Assembly: GCA_021018815.1 (NCBI GenBank)
Contig: JAITYX010000005.1
Span: 7,969,501 to 8,033,500 of the forward strand
From: Talinum fruticosum
Taxonomy: Eukaryota; Streptophyta; Magnoliopsida; Caryophyllales; Talinaceae
Direction: 5' to 3'
Length of the DNA stretch: 64,000 nucleotides
The position numbers were made by a program, and so were the translations under genes. The notes under the pieces were generated by a model. The model ran no database searches, was not told the DNA's origin, and saw nothing but the letters and a program-made list of their open reading frames with translations. Below are positions 1 to 11,514 of this stretch, one piece after another (within the stretch, counting starts at the first letter, position 1; every line of letters begins with the position of its first letter).

Positions 1-528
1 GTTAGCAAGATTTAAGACCACATCAAGGAAACTTAAAGCAACAAACGAGCTATATAGATAAAAGTGTTTTTAAAAGTGTCTCCACCGAAAGGGGGTCAAC
101 GGTTCAAAGTTAAGGAAAAATCAAGTCCTAAGTATATTGAGCCATATGATATTATAAAGGAGTTCAACACAGTATCCTATATGTATTTATGCCATTTGAA
201 TTTGAACATGAGAATAACGTCTTTCATGTTTTACAGACTTAGAAAATAGGTGCCCGATCCAAGCCATAATGTTGTGACAAAGCCTTTTGAAATTGCCGTA
301 AACTTGATATACGAGAGCAACCAAGTGCAAATATTGGATTATAAAGTCAAGAAACTTAGCATTCCTTTAGTGAAAGTATTATGGACAAACCATACACCCT
401 CGGAAGCCATATAGGAAGCGAGGAAGATATGAGGGACAAACACCCTCATGTATGTTAAGGTAAGTCTGCAAACCTCATTGTCGAATGTGCAAGTTTCGAG
501 GACGAAACTTATTTTAAGAGGGGACAAT
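1..528 (+). pseudogene. Ty3/gypsy polyprotein C-terminus (integrase tail), decayed
   Basis: Translated fragments match the end of plant Ty3/gypsy pol. A stretch from about 64 reads VFLKVSPPKGGQRF, then SPKYIEPYDI, the usual integrase C-terminal 'SPR(Y/F)IGPYEI' motif. After a frameshift come NNVFHV, then IPLVKVLW, and finally a 'gaggacgaaac...' segment like the FEDE(T/I)xFKRG end of these polyproteins. Several frameshifts and in-frame stops show it is dead. It lies directly upstream of a purine-rich tract and the LTR at 529, as expected for the 3' end of a plus-strand element that starts left of the window. Family assignment is secure; the exact lineage is not. Confidence 0.8.
512..528 (+). 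other. Polypurine tract before LTR copy A
   Basis: The purine-rich tttaagaggggacaat sits immediately before TGTAACAACCCG. This is the position and composition of the plus-strand primer that precedes a 3' LTR, so the LTR at 529 is the 3' LTR of the element whose pol tail is at 1-528. Confidence 0.6.
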
Positions 529-1931
529 TGTAACAACCCGACCCTAAATCATAGTATTTATCTTATTAATTACAAGATTTATATAATTGAGCGCGTGCAC
601 TTCAATTCGATATTTTATATTTAAATTATTTTTACATATGTGTTATGCAGCTAAGGCGACAAAGTGGCCCTAATAAAAATTTCATAATGGTGATTATAAT
701 TTGCATATATGTTTAAAAGAGAAAATTCAAAAATTTACATGTAGCTGAGGTCGTTAATACTATATTTCAAACAAGTCGTTACAATTATAATTTGTAAATA
801 TCATTATTAAAATAAAATTTAAAAGTAACAAGTAACCAAAAATAATAATAATAATAATAATGAGATAAATAAATCAGATTTTTTTGAGGAAAAATCCAGA
901 AATGGATTCATCTAAAAAAAAAAAAAAAGAAAGAAAGAAGAGGCGGTTAAGATTTAAAAACAGTCGGGCTTTTTAATTCCATCCTCCTCATTGCATTTCC
1001 CTGCCGAAGCTACCACTCCTCTGCCTCTCCCGTCCTCCCCTGCCTCTCCTCCTCGCTGCCGTTCGCTCTTTCGGCCATCTACACGACCGACGCCGGCCGG
1101 GAGACTGGCGCCGGCCATCCGTCCTTCCTCTCTGTCTCGCTCTCGCCTCACTCGCGCTCTCGCTCTCCTCTCTCTTCCGCGGGCGCTGGTTCTCCTCTGC
1201 CGCGGCCCACCTATCGGCAACCACCAGCCACAACGGCCGCTGGAGCTAGTCGCCGTCCTCGGCCCGTGATCGCCGGTGCAGCCGCCACGCACCACCACCT
1301 CTGTTTTTCCTCCCCGACTTCCTCTCCGAATTTGAAGGTAAAACGCTAAACCCTAAAATTACCAAGTTCATTATTTATTTAAGCAATTATAATTGTAAAT
1401 TGAATTATCTGATTTAGAAATATGTTTGAGGAGTGAATTCAAATATTGATTTGGGAAAATTCGAATTGATGTGGATGATTAAGGTTTGATATTTTGGTGT
1501 AGAGATTGTGTATGAAATGTGGATGAATGTGATTTATTTTGGGAAATTATGATTTAGTGAATTAAATTGGGGATGTTTAGTTATAGAATTGAGTAAGTTG
1601 ACGGATTTCATTACATTTTGAAAATGGATGGATTGAGCAAATGAAAGGAAATTGTATGTAGACATTAAAATTAGATAATGAGCAAGTTTAGAGGCGTGGG
1701 GAAAATTTGAGCCCTAAGTATATCTGATTGTGGTTGTGAATGTGAATTTTTGTAGAGAGAATAATGCTCATGACCTTAAAGTAGTGTATGTAAGAACCTT
1801 GGGCAATTTGGTAAATTGTGAAACCTTCCCATGGGAAGGCATTTGATGGGTTAAGTAATTACTTAACTATGGGTTTTGAATGCAATGAAGGGAGAAATAA
1901 GGAATAAATTAGGAATAAGTGTTTGATTATA
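529..1931 (+). mobile_element. Ty3/gypsy LTR copy A, left part
   Basis: Starts TGTAACAACCCGACC and is nearly collinear with 35864-37361 (copy B). It holds an AT-rich front, a pyrimidine- and GC-rich block at about 970-1335, then a long AT-rich tail. The two ORFs in the GC block (991-1269 and its antisense) are compositional and look non-coding. The LTR is cut at 1931 by a foreign insertion and resumes after 5094. With the insertion removed it is about 2.7 kb, long for an LTR. Confidence 0.8.
1330..1345 (+). promoter_or_regulatory. Possible splice donor ending the GC-rich LTR leader
   Basis: At the end of the GC-rich block the sequence ...gaatttgaag|gtaaaacgc is the same in copy A and copy B (about 36712-36727). 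It resembles a donor site at the end of a transcribed leader. A telo-box-like aaaccctaa follows within 20 bases. That this is a leader exon inside the LTR is inference; an RNA read would be needed to confirm it. Confidence 0.3.
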
Positions 1932-4900
1932 TGTAACACCCCAAAACACCCCCGGGAGTATTACATCGCCGAGTTCCTTAAAAGAACTCCCAAGGCTCTT
2001 CTCGGTGTTGGTTTGGCTGTCTAAACTCAACTTAAGGGTAATACCGGTAGTTCCCAAAAGAATCCGAGATTCTCTCGAAAATTTCGGCAGAGCTCCGTTT
2101 GTAACATGGACTAACCCATAGGCTCAAAGCCTTAAAATCCTGCATAAAAAGCATAATAAAACTCGACGAGCCACACGCTCGGAGTATACAACTCAACGGC
2201 CACACTCCGGAGTTCAACCAATCATGCGGTAAAACTTAAAACAATCTAACTTAACTAATCTAAATGGTTGCTATACATTTGGTACAACTATATGCACTAA
2301 ATTACAAGTACAATACCAAGAAGTATAAGAAATGCATATTCTTGACTTGAATCGCTTCGGCACACATCAAACAAAGAATCGCGGAGTCCGAAACGTGTTA
2401 AGTGTGGATTAATGCTTCGAAAGTGTACCTGCAACACTGGGTGGGGACGGGGCAATTTGTAGGGGTGAGCAATAATCCACGGGCTCACCGGAATCTTACA
2501 CCCTTAAAATGGAAATTCTTTACACATAATACTCATAATAATGAAATCTGCGAAAACATAATAACGTAATAGAAATCTATATACTTTTCACTGAAATCTC
2601 TTGCAATGAAAAAGATCAAGACTCTTCAATCACTTAAAAACACATAATCACATTCAAGAATACTTCTTTTGGGGTTGAATCAACATTCCAGGCCTTCCGA
2701 GGACTCGAACTAGCACTTCTTTAATTCGGGCGCGACCCCGACAAAAGGCTCCCGGGACCATTCTTCTAGGAAGTCTCGGAGCGGGCATCCTGTCTCTCCA
2801 GGACCCCTATTAGAACCCTTCCCTCGAAGTCTCTAGCTGGGCGTTCCCGGTTCGAACCCTTCGGTATGCTAAACGATCCGTAGCCGGTCGATTCAAAACA
2901 ATTTGCACATTCTCATTTATCACATTCACTTCACAACTTACTCAATCGATTTGGTATCAAGGAAGGCATGACACCACGTGTCATCCTTATAAATTCACTT
3001 TCTCAAATCAACTTTGCTTCTTTAAAACACATTCATGTTCGAAAGGCAGTTCACAGGAAATCGCATTCAAGAATCATTCACGTAAAATACAAAACTCCTT
3101 TCGGAACTAATTTTGAGCATCACGTAAAGTAATCTCATAGCACGAATAATCACCATTCATTGCAAGCAATCATCCTCAACTCTTTTCCAACTAAGCTTTT
3201 CTCAATTCAGCAGTTTAGTACGATTGAATCCATTTTCCGAGCCACAATAACCGCAAGTAGATGTTATTTAACTCGACGTTCTCACTTTTCCCAATCCACT
3301 ATCTTTACCTCATTTCCGCATTTCATGACTTCACTTTGTAAACCGACCTCTTTTGCCCTCATTCAACCATATATCTTTAAACTTACTTTACCGAATTTCC
3401 TCTATCTCTATTCGCCTCTTTATTCAATTCTCTCTCCAAGGTCTTAGACATGACTATGGCTTAGTTCCACTTCACCGTCCCCAACTTGCTATTTGCCAAC
3501 CTCAATTTCCCATTTAATATCTCTTACCTTATTAATCGATTCTTGCTCACCCATCCTTAATTATGTACCTTTTACTTACTTTTCATTATTCGATTCCCGT
3601 TAGTTTTACTTACTTTCACGCTCGGTTCAACCTCAAGGATTTAGAATATACTTCGAACGCACATAACCTCACAATTACCCATTTCTCACTTAAATGCCCC
3701 AATTGCGCATCACTCAATATGATCTCCTATTCCTCTTGACACTCCCCTTGTTGTTTCCCGAATTAGTACTCATTTCTTAATGCCGCGAATTCAATAAATC
3801 CCTAAGAGTCAATCTAAATATTAATTCATAACTTATGCCCAAATCATACGTACTTATCCCCAACTCGACCGGATTCCCGATACCACTCGTTATACCCTAG
3901 TAACCCAACTTCGTTGAAATTCCCGGTTTCCAGCTCAGGCCTAAACAACTATCAATTCCCCTTACAACTCCTAATTCGACTTTCAGCAACTACTAATCCC
4001 ACTCGAAGCATACAAGTTCAGTATTCACAATCACATTCAACAATCACAATAAACTCATTTGGATTCGAAATTAGTAGTAGTTTAGAGTATAAGACTACCC
4101 ACCGAAATTCTCGGGTTTTAGGGATTGATTTTGAACTCCTTTACTCCCGCCTTCGGTTTCGGTCTCCGTTTCCGCAGTCCTTGCTCGGCCGCTCGGTTTT
4201 TCGCTTCCCTGTTCCGGCTTGCAGCTTTCGGCCTCCGCCGACTCTCGATCCGGCCCCGGTGCGTTTGCCGCCAGCCTTTCTCCCTTGCCGCCGTTACTTT
4301 CCCGGTTTCCGGCCTCCCGGACCCTCCCGCATCTGTCCCCGCTTCGGTTCCTTCCTTCCTTCGCCCTTGTTCGGCATCGGTCCCTCGCTTTCCTCCCTTC
4401 ACTAGCGTCGCCGGCTGCCGCTTCGGCCTATGGTGGTCGCCGGCCACCCCTCGGTCTCCTCGACCTTCACACTGCTTGCCTTCTCTCTCTACGCGCTCGG
4501 TCCTCCCTCTTCCCTTCTTCCTTCGCTCGATTTCTTTTCCTTCTCGCCTTCCCGAGCCTCCGCTTTCCCTTCGCCCACCGGCCGTTCACCGCTCAGGCGG
4601 CCACCGGCCTCTGCTCCGGCTCCCGGGCGTTCTCTCTCTCCTCGCTCTCTATTTCTGCTTCCTCTTCGCTCGGCCTCTTTTCCCGAGCCTTCTTTCCTCT
4701 CCTTTCACCTTCCACCACCTAATTTGGCGGTTCCTGTTCCTAATTGGACCCCCAAACAAGCTTAATCATCTCTTTATAATTTAGTGAAATTAATCACCGG
4801 GCCCATATATGACAGGTCTATATCTTCCCCTTCCGTCCTCTTACGCGATCTGCGTCCTAACTCATTTTAATATGCCGGCCACGACAATTCCTAATCACTC

Positions 4901-5088
4901 AACAATTTAGCTTAGACGAAAAAGGAAGGCAATCCTTTAATTTAATTTATTCCACACCAACCTCCAAAGGGATTCTAACGTAATACGTTTGATCGTAAAT
5001 AAAATCGATCGCTCAACCCCCTAGCTGCGGGGAAAAATGCTCAATAATCCTATGCTTTCCAGTGATTTCTTTAAAATTCCGGTATTAC

Positions 5089-5089
<1 letters not shown>
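1932..5089. mobile_element. 3.16 kb solo-LTR-like insertion with TTATA target duplication
   Basis: The left end is TGTAACACCCC and the right end ...CCGGTATTACA, so the ends are inverted TGTAA. TTATA flanks both sides (1927-1931 and 5090-5094), and removing it restores collinearity with LTR copy B. This is the signature of an LTR-retrotransposon relic, most simply a solo LTR of a Ty3/gypsy-type family. It has a GC-rich pyrimidine block at about 4130-4720; the overlapping 163-219 aa ORFs there look compositional, because all frames are open and no domain is recognisable. Orientation is uncertain: the TGTAACACCCC start favours plus. Confidence 0.7.

Positions 5090-5158
<69 letters not shown>
5090..5158. 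repeat. (TA)n microsatellite in LTR copy A
   Basis: About 33 uninterrupted TA units. The matching place in copy B (37306-37361 and 38932-38944) is also (TA)n, so the repeat belonged to the LTR family. Each copy was invaded at this repeat by a different element. Confidence 0.9.
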
Positions 5159-5160
<2 letters not shown>

Positions 5161-6404
5161 ATTTTCAATCCAAGTCAACTAATGAATTGAATTACATAAA
5201 TATCATTGATCATCCGATTAGCCTAATCAACTTGTTTAATTAATATGCGTTGTAGTCAATATTTGCAACATGAATTAACGCAGTAAAGTTAACTAATACA
5301 AATGTTAGTTTAATCGATTTTCGTATAAGTATAAGAAAGGAAATAAATTGTCAATGTTTATACAAATTCAATTATTGAAACTCAAGAGAAACATTATTAA
5401 CAATAAAAATCTATCGAAACAGAATTGAGGCCACTTCCGTTACCGAATAGCTGGTGACTCAATTTTTATAAAAGGGGAGAAACAAATATTCTCGGTTCGA
5501 GTACGTTCATTGCTCGTGCCTTTCGAAAACTCACATGTTTCATCAAATCTCAACATTTCTCATATATATAACTAATAATGAATCATTTGCAAATTAAGTT
5601 TTGCCACCTAATTAAGTGGTCCCCGTCCAATTATCAATTATCGGGGCTTATGCCCATCAATTATCAATTATCGTGGCTTATGCCCAACCCGCGCGGCTTC
5701 AACTCGGGTTCTCGGTCGGCCCGGGAGGTGTGCACCTTACTAAGATCGTATCAATTATCAAGAGGTTCCACTTTCGAGATAATAACCTGCAAGCAAGTTT
5801 TACTCATATTCTCTCCCCCTTATTTCAAACTAAAATGAATTGAAATGCGCGCGCTCAATTAAAATGTTTCAAAGCGGTTTTACGAGTGTAGGAATGTTCG
5901 TACTGAGTTTCGACTCATTCTTCGAAATATTTTACTATTTTTGTTTTAGGATGAAGCATTGGTGAAATAATCAACTACCTACCAAGCCTCGACGAAGGCA
6001 AACCATAGCCGGTCACGTTGCACTTGTGATTCCGAAGGTGTATAGATGCTCACAGTGATTTTACCCTCAACCGTGGTTTAGGTATGACCACAGTAGTTAT
6101 TACACATCGCATATTATCTTATGGAATAGACGAAAGTATAGGTTGTATAAATATCATGTTATTAAATAAGTGAATTATATTTTGGGATGACTTAGCTACT
6201 TGGGTAATAAGCAATTACCCCTAACAGGACCAATGGAAAGATAACAGTTGGATGCACAAATTGTATTTTATTTTATTTCATTTATGTAGCCTTGTCCTAT
6301 TTTTAGGACGGCGGTAACGTCTTCGGTCGTCATCTTCCGCTGCGACCTTACGTAATATTCTCTAATTAAGGGATTATTAAGTAATGGTGACTGGGGGCGT
6401 TACA
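5159..6404 (+). mobile_element. Ty3/gypsy LTR copy A, right part
   Basis: Resumes with ccattttcaatccaag and ends ...GGGGGCGTTACA, pairing with the TGTAAC start at 529. It is collinear with 38945-40168. It includes the conserved text around 'gcggcggtaacg...cttccgctgcgacc' near the right end. ORFs at 5578-5843 are shadows inside the LTR. Confidence 0.8.
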
Positions 6405-6920
6405 CCTAGTACACATAAGGACTACACCGAGTCTTCCTTTGGTGTTGATGCTAGTTTAGATGGTGAGGATGATTTATATTGTGAATTAGAAGATGATTTA
6501 GTTGAGGTGTTTGATCGGGAGACTCCTTTAAGGGAGTCATGTGATGTGGTTGTGGTCGAGGCATCGCCTACTAGTCTTGATGTTGATGATCATGTGTCCC
6601 CCGACCCACTTACTTTGATCCCTACTTTCCCTATTTGTTCACTACCCTTCCCTTCTCCCGAGTATCATTTTTCCGAGCCCACTACCTTTGTGATTTGTGA
6701 TTCTGATTTAGATGTGGGCAATGTGAATTACTCATCTAGCATGCTTGAGGGGGATGTGGTTGACAATATTGTGTCCCTAGATACCTTTGGAGGTTACATT
6801 CCTCCCTTTTACCCTTTCCATGTTTACCTAGAGGACATCCCTAGAAAAATCATGTGGACTAGCTTCGTGATCACTCTTTTTTATTTTTCTAAGGCTTCGA
6901 TAAATTTAAGAGATCACTAA
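6405..6920 (+). pseudogene. Acidic ORF of a retroelement 3' region, interrupted by LTR copy A
   Basis: An open frame continues out of the LTR and encodes about 170 residues. It is Asp/Glu-rich in the first half (e.g. DASLDGEDDLYCELEDDLVE), then Pro/Phe-rich, ending with a hydrophobic stretch (MWTSFVITLFYFSKA) before the stop. I do not recognise a named domain. Acidic ORFs with a terminal hydrophobic segment occur in the 3' part of some plant gypsy elements. The position upstream of a purine-rich tract and LTR fits that. The real 5' end is lost to the LTR insertion, and the apparent ATG at 6384 lies in the LTR. Confidence 0.4.
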
Positions 6921-9079
6921 ATATCACCGACATATTTGTTGTTGTGTTCTTTTATTTACATTCATCCGAGTTTTGTGCTCAGAAATTTGATAAGCTCCTT
7001 AGAGCTCCGACGAGCATTTGAATTGGAGCTTGATCTTGAGATGAGGAGTGGCTGATGCTCCTCAAGCCTTCTTAGTACTATTTTAGGCGGCATTAGTTTA
7101 GGTGCACCTAGCACCTAACCCGGTATACTCGTTCCCTTTCTCTCTTTTTTTTTTCTTATTATTTTTTTTCTTTCCTCTTTCTTTCTTTATATTTTTTTTT
7201 CTTGTTTTTAGTTGTGGATATTTAGGGTTGTGTTTTTCTTTTTGCTTTTAGTGGTGGATATTTAGGATTGTGTTTTTGTGGGGTGTTCACTTTGAGGATA
7301 AACTTTGGATATTGTTGAGCCATGATGGCTATGATCACCCACATGTATATTTTCTTATTTTGTTTTGGTTTTGTTTTTGGTGGTAGCATTTTTATATATA
7401 ATTGAGTCTATTTTGTTGGTGGTTGTTCCTTGGCTCCCAATGAGGACATTGTGAGATTTAGATATGGGGGAGGAGAAGCCATGCTTCAATATTTTGAAAA
7501 AAAAAAAAAAATTTAAAAATTGCAAAAAGATTTTTGATTTTTAAAAAATTATTTTTGGGGAGCTTGTGGCATTTTGATTAATTTTAACCACTTGTTACTT
7601 GGCTATTAGTTTGTGTGTATTTATGATGTATATAATAAACTTTGATCCAAAATGTGTCATTTTATGTCCCTTTTGAATCCCGACATTCAATTATTGAGTT
7701 AGTTTGACTTTGGTAGAGGAACTTGTGAGATTTTGAGCCTTATAGACTAATTCATTAATTTTAGTCTCATATTTCATTTCATGTGTGACTCTTCCTTGGT
7801 GCATTTCCTCTAGAACTTGTTTTGTCTCTCTTTGAGATCACATTTAGCATTTGCATTATGTAATATGATAGAGGCATTCATTGATTTTTAAACTACAGGA
7901 GCCAAAAAGTCACCCTATTATATATACCCTTTTTGCTAGCCCTTTGAGCTTTAACATATTCTTTGTTATACCTACATCCACTTTACCCTTGGCCCACATA
8001 TATTTCCTATACCTAAGCCAGGTCCAAGTGGAGCAACATTTCTTGAGATGGGTAGTTTTGGGTTGTATATAATTGGTGTTTTGTTTGTTTCGTGGTTTGA
8101 AAAGGGGATTTATATTAATGAAAAATTAGATGTATCCCCTAGAGGTTGATAAACCCTTTGGAATTGAGTTGTGTTCATGATTCTCATGTCAATAGTATTT
8201 GTTTTCAAAAAAAAAAATAACCAAAAAAAAGAAAAAAAAAAGAATAAGAGAAAAAAAAAGAAGAAAGGAATAAGTGATTGGCATGAGAAAAAAAGTTATT
8301 ATACTAATTCCTTAGGTTCTATCGGGTTTGTTTGTACTTGAAAAGGTGAATTGGGAGAGAAGTTTTAAGTCATATTTGGAAGTGTTTTTTGCTCCTTAGT
8401 CATTAGGCCTTGGCTATTTAGCTCCACGTTTCCTAAATTGATTCCCTTTCTTACCCATGAACCTTAGCCCCATTACAACCCTTAAAAAGTCATCTTGGTT
8501 ACATTTGCATTATGCTTACATAGTGGTAGAGAATTGATAGTATGACCAAGCCTACAGTAGGGTGCGCTATTGGAATGAGTTTTGAGTGAACCATTATTAT
8601 ATATTCTAAACACATGAGTGTGAGTGTTCCACTTTACCTTAAAGTGAGGTTCTACCTGTCTAACTTGCTCATTATTTACTCGTATGGGATGAAAAATTGG
8701 TATGTGGATGTCATTAATGGAGGATCAAATGTCTTGATGTGTGCATTGTCTTTATATGCATGTTAATATCCGACGTACGAGAGTGATATGGTTGATTAGA
8801 ATGTGCACAATTCCTCCCCACTTTGTATATATGTTTGTGAAAATTTTTTAAAAACCCAAAAAGATTTTCTATTTTCTCTTTCTCTTTTCTTTTTCTTTTT
8901 CAAGATTTTGCGGGTATATCTTCTACAAACCCTCACGAGACCTCACTCGTCCACTTGGGCTACCAAGGGGTTTAAAGGGCTTGTTGCACATGCTAAGTGC
9001 AATCGCGATTCTCGCGAAAGTGAGTTAGGTTTTATTTTGTTTTGCTCGAGGACGAGCAAAAGCTAGGTGTGGGGATATT
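6921..9079 (+). mobile_element. 3' internal/untranslated region of a gypsy-like element
   Basis: No sustained coding. It contains T-rich and A-rich tracts (7140-7200, 7496-7512, 8207-8270) and the string 'gaggacattgtgagattt...tatgggggagg' (about 7443-7472). It ends in 'gctcgaggacgagcaaaagctaggtgtgggg' just before the LTR at 9080. Text of the type 'ctcgaggacgagcaaa...gtgtgggg' is a familiar 3' end of plant gypsy-like elements. Small ORFs such as 8803-9066 are shadows. Confidence 0.5.
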
Positions 9080-10466
9080 TGTTCGGTCTAAATATTACAT
9101 CATTTATACCCCTATTTATTTAGTTTTTGTCTCATAAAATAATATGTTTTTTAGAAATTTACTTATTTTATTTACTTTTATATGTAATAAAGTTCAACCG
9201 AACAAGAATCGAACATTTGGACTAAAAGACAAGAAAAGTATGATCTTGGACTTTAAAATTCAAGATTTACAATAAAATCAAATAAAGAAAAAAAAAGGAA
9301 GGCAAATCAGGAAACAAATCCAGTCGTGGCAAGGCAATCAAGGAATTTTGGTGAAATCATGATGCGGACATCAGCATGATGTCAGCATGACATCAGCAGC
9401 TGGAAAATTCATCTCAGGCTAAATTTTGGAATCAGCCGTGTGTAAAAGGGGGACGATTAGCGGCAGTCGGGAGAGGAGTTTTAGGGTTAGTTTAGGTTTA
9501 GTTTAATAAATTATTCTCTGGTAAATTCAGATTTAATACTTTTCGGATTCAAGTATTTGTTTTACTTTAGATTATTTAATTTAGTTCGTGACGCTTTCGG
9601 TTCGCTTCGATTCGTTCTCGGTAACTTCTTCCCTTTTGTCTCTCCTTTGTTTATAATTTGTTTAATTTAGTTTAAAGATTCGATTTTTATTATATTTTGA
9701 TATTAGTAGTAGTTAGTTTAATTGTTTAATCTTATGTTTAATTTTATTTTATTAGTTTATGTCTTTCTTCGAGTCAATTTTTGTTAGTAGTTGTTAGATT
9801 AATTTTGTTTCATGTTAATTAGTCGCTAGTTTGTGTCACTTTGGTTGTGATTAACCTCCTTGATGGCTAATTAATTTTGTTTAGGCCTTTACTTACCTAG
9901 TTTATGCTAGTGTTTTGGGATTGTTTCTCTTACTCGCCACATAAGTTCGATGAGATGCCCGAAAGGGTCTTTTCATCTTGATTTTAGGCGGTTGGTCTAT
10001 CACCGAGAGGTGGAGTCAATTTGCTAGTGTGGGTAAAGAGAATAGTTGAGATTTTGGCATGAAAATAGCCCGAATTCTAGCTAGGTCCGAAGTTGCTATT
10101 TTCGTAGTTTAGTTGGGTTAACCCCACGAAAGTAGGTGGTTAGAATAATTAAACTAGCTCATGACCCTCGAAAGTGTGGCTTGAGTAGGTTTTGATGGTG
10201 CAACTAATCACTCCTAAATACTTGTATAAACTTGGGTAGGTTTAGGCTTGACTTGATTAATTAGTTTATTAAGTGGTAAAATCACAACCCGAGTATTTTA
10301 TTTTTATTGCTTTCTAGGTTAGTTTAATCACCATATCTATCTCATCCGTATTGATCCGCCTAGATTGAAAGTTTAAGTTAGCTTTGATATTTGAAACACA
10401 ACTCTCTGTGGACACGGTCCGTGCTTGCCTGGCTAGCTACAACTACGCCGTGCACTTGCGGTTACA
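9080..10466 (+). mobile_element. LTR of a plant Ty3/gypsy-like element
   Basis: Preceded by a purine-rich tract ending gtgtggggatat. It begins TGTTCGG and ends in 'gccgtgcacttgcggttaca'. The stretch 'ctctgtggacacggtccgtgcttgcctggctagcta' near 10400-10437 is a hallmark of the 3' end of a widespread plant LTR class. The short direct and inverted motif gatgtcagcatgacatcagc (about 9378-9397) resembles TGACATCA-type enhancer sites. The 1387 bp size is inferred from TG...CA ends. No second LTR is in the window. Confidence 0.6.
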
Positions 10467-10469
10467 ATT

Positions 10470-10850
10470 TTAGAACTTAATTCTTCCTAACGGGCATCCC
10501 GCCCGAGAAGTAGCCAACAGTCGACCTCCCTGTGGGGTTGTGCCATACCCGGAATTGGGGCATAGTGGAGGCGCATGATTGGCGTGCGCTGTTCGATGGT
10601 GGCTCGCACCTATTCTTGCACTTGCCGTGCGGCATGCCGTTTTAAGGGTCTCTATTAAGTTCCGAAGATGCCCTAGGGTGACGTACCCCTCCGGCCTAGT
10701 GCGGCGGTTACCGGTAGACCGCTGCATCCTCGCCTTAAGGAGCGTCACGGGATTGGCCCCCGTAGGCATTGAACGATGAGGGTGAGGGACAGGTGGGTTT
10801 GTCGTGTTGCGCGTCATCTTAGATCGAGATCGAGTGCCACCGGCGACCAT
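10470..10850 (-). pseudogene. gag N-terminus of a minus-strand Ty3/gypsy element, truncated
   Basis: A 126-codon ORF begins 11 bases after the primer-binding site on the minus strand (MVAGGTRSRSKMTRNTTN...). It is basic and Pro/Thr-rich at the start, with a later segment TLGHLRNLIETLKTACRTA that could begin the gag helical region. The frame runs into the end of the plus-strand LTR at 10466, so most of gag and all of pol are missing here. The start was chosen from position after the primer site. Function as gag is inferred from context. Confidence 0.55.
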
Positions 10851-10860
10851 ATGCTACCTT

Positions 10861-10881
10861 CCTCCCCACGACGGCGCCAAA
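10861..10881 (-). other. tRNA primer-binding site of minus-strand gypsy element
   Basis: The minus strand reads TTTGGCGCCGTCGTGGGGAGG. It resembles the TGGCGCCG(T)...GGGGA primer sites common in plant gypsy elements (tRNA-Asp-like). It lies between an LTR end and a gag start. Confidence 0.65.
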
Positions 10882-10904
10882 GCTGTTTCCGGAGAAAACC
10901 GAGT

Positions 10905-11514
10905 TGATGATGTGGATTGATGATTCGGAGAGATGAAGGATTTACCGCTCCGGTTCCGAGGACGTGGCACGATCGATCCAATCCGCGTGGCGACCGCTTG
11001 AACCCGCAAAAGGCAAAGCCACGGTGGTGGATCCCGGGAACGCCCTCCGACGCTCAAGTTAGTAGTGAACTAAGTTGAATGGATCGAGGAGATCCTCCTC
11101 GATGTGCATGGGGGATTCCTTGGGAGTCGAGAAGTTTTCCAAAGATGAAAGTTCTCGGGATGAATATGGATGAACATTGATGAACGTTGATGAATGTTGA
11201 TAAATGTTGAGAGTTTAGGAAGCTTGGAGGTAGGATTATGAGAGAGATGAGACCTTTTGGAATGTGAACATAACATGTCCCTTGGGATTGGAAAATGGTG
11301 TGTATTTATATGAGATTTTAAAGCGGTAAAACAAGATCTTTATCATGGTTTAGGGAAACCCTTGCCCTAGTGGGCTTTGAGCTTTACTGGCCCGTTAAGG
11401 GTTGGGTTGGGTCGAGATCTCCGTTACCCAACCGATTAGGCACAATTGGTCGAGTGACGTGGTAGGTGAGTTGGTATGATCCGGAAAATACCCGAATCAC
11501 ATATAAAATCAACA
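10905..11514 (-). mobile_element. 5' LTR of minus-strand Ty3/gypsy element
   Basis: On the minus strand the LTR would start TGTTGATTTTATATG at 11514 and end ...CCACATCATCA near 10905, just before the primer site. It has a TATA box, a leader with 'ttgagcgtcggagggcg', a motif I associate with plant gypsy 5' LTR/leader regions, and the 'gaggaggatctcctcgatcc' hairpin-like text. The far LTR is absent, so the outer boundary is inferred from TG...CA only. Confidence 0.6.
11303..11310 (-). promoter_or_regulatory. TATA box of minus-strand LTR
   Basis: The minus strand reads TATAAATA within ctcatataaatacacac, about 205 bases into the LTR and upstream of a plausible leader. This is a standard LTR promoter placement. 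Confidence 0.5.

Noticed and set aside
954..1298. 81-114 aa ORFs on both strands
   Set aside because: Compositional ORFs in the GC-rich block of LTR copy A; the same happens in copy B (36366-36761).
4125..4784. 219 aa ORF and overlapping 111-167 aa ORFs
   Set aside because: GC- and pyrimidine-rich block with all plus frames open, no recognisable domain, inside an LTR-like insertion.
5037..5243. 68 aa ORF with poly-(Tyr-Ile)
   Set aside because: Translation of the (TA)n microsatellite.
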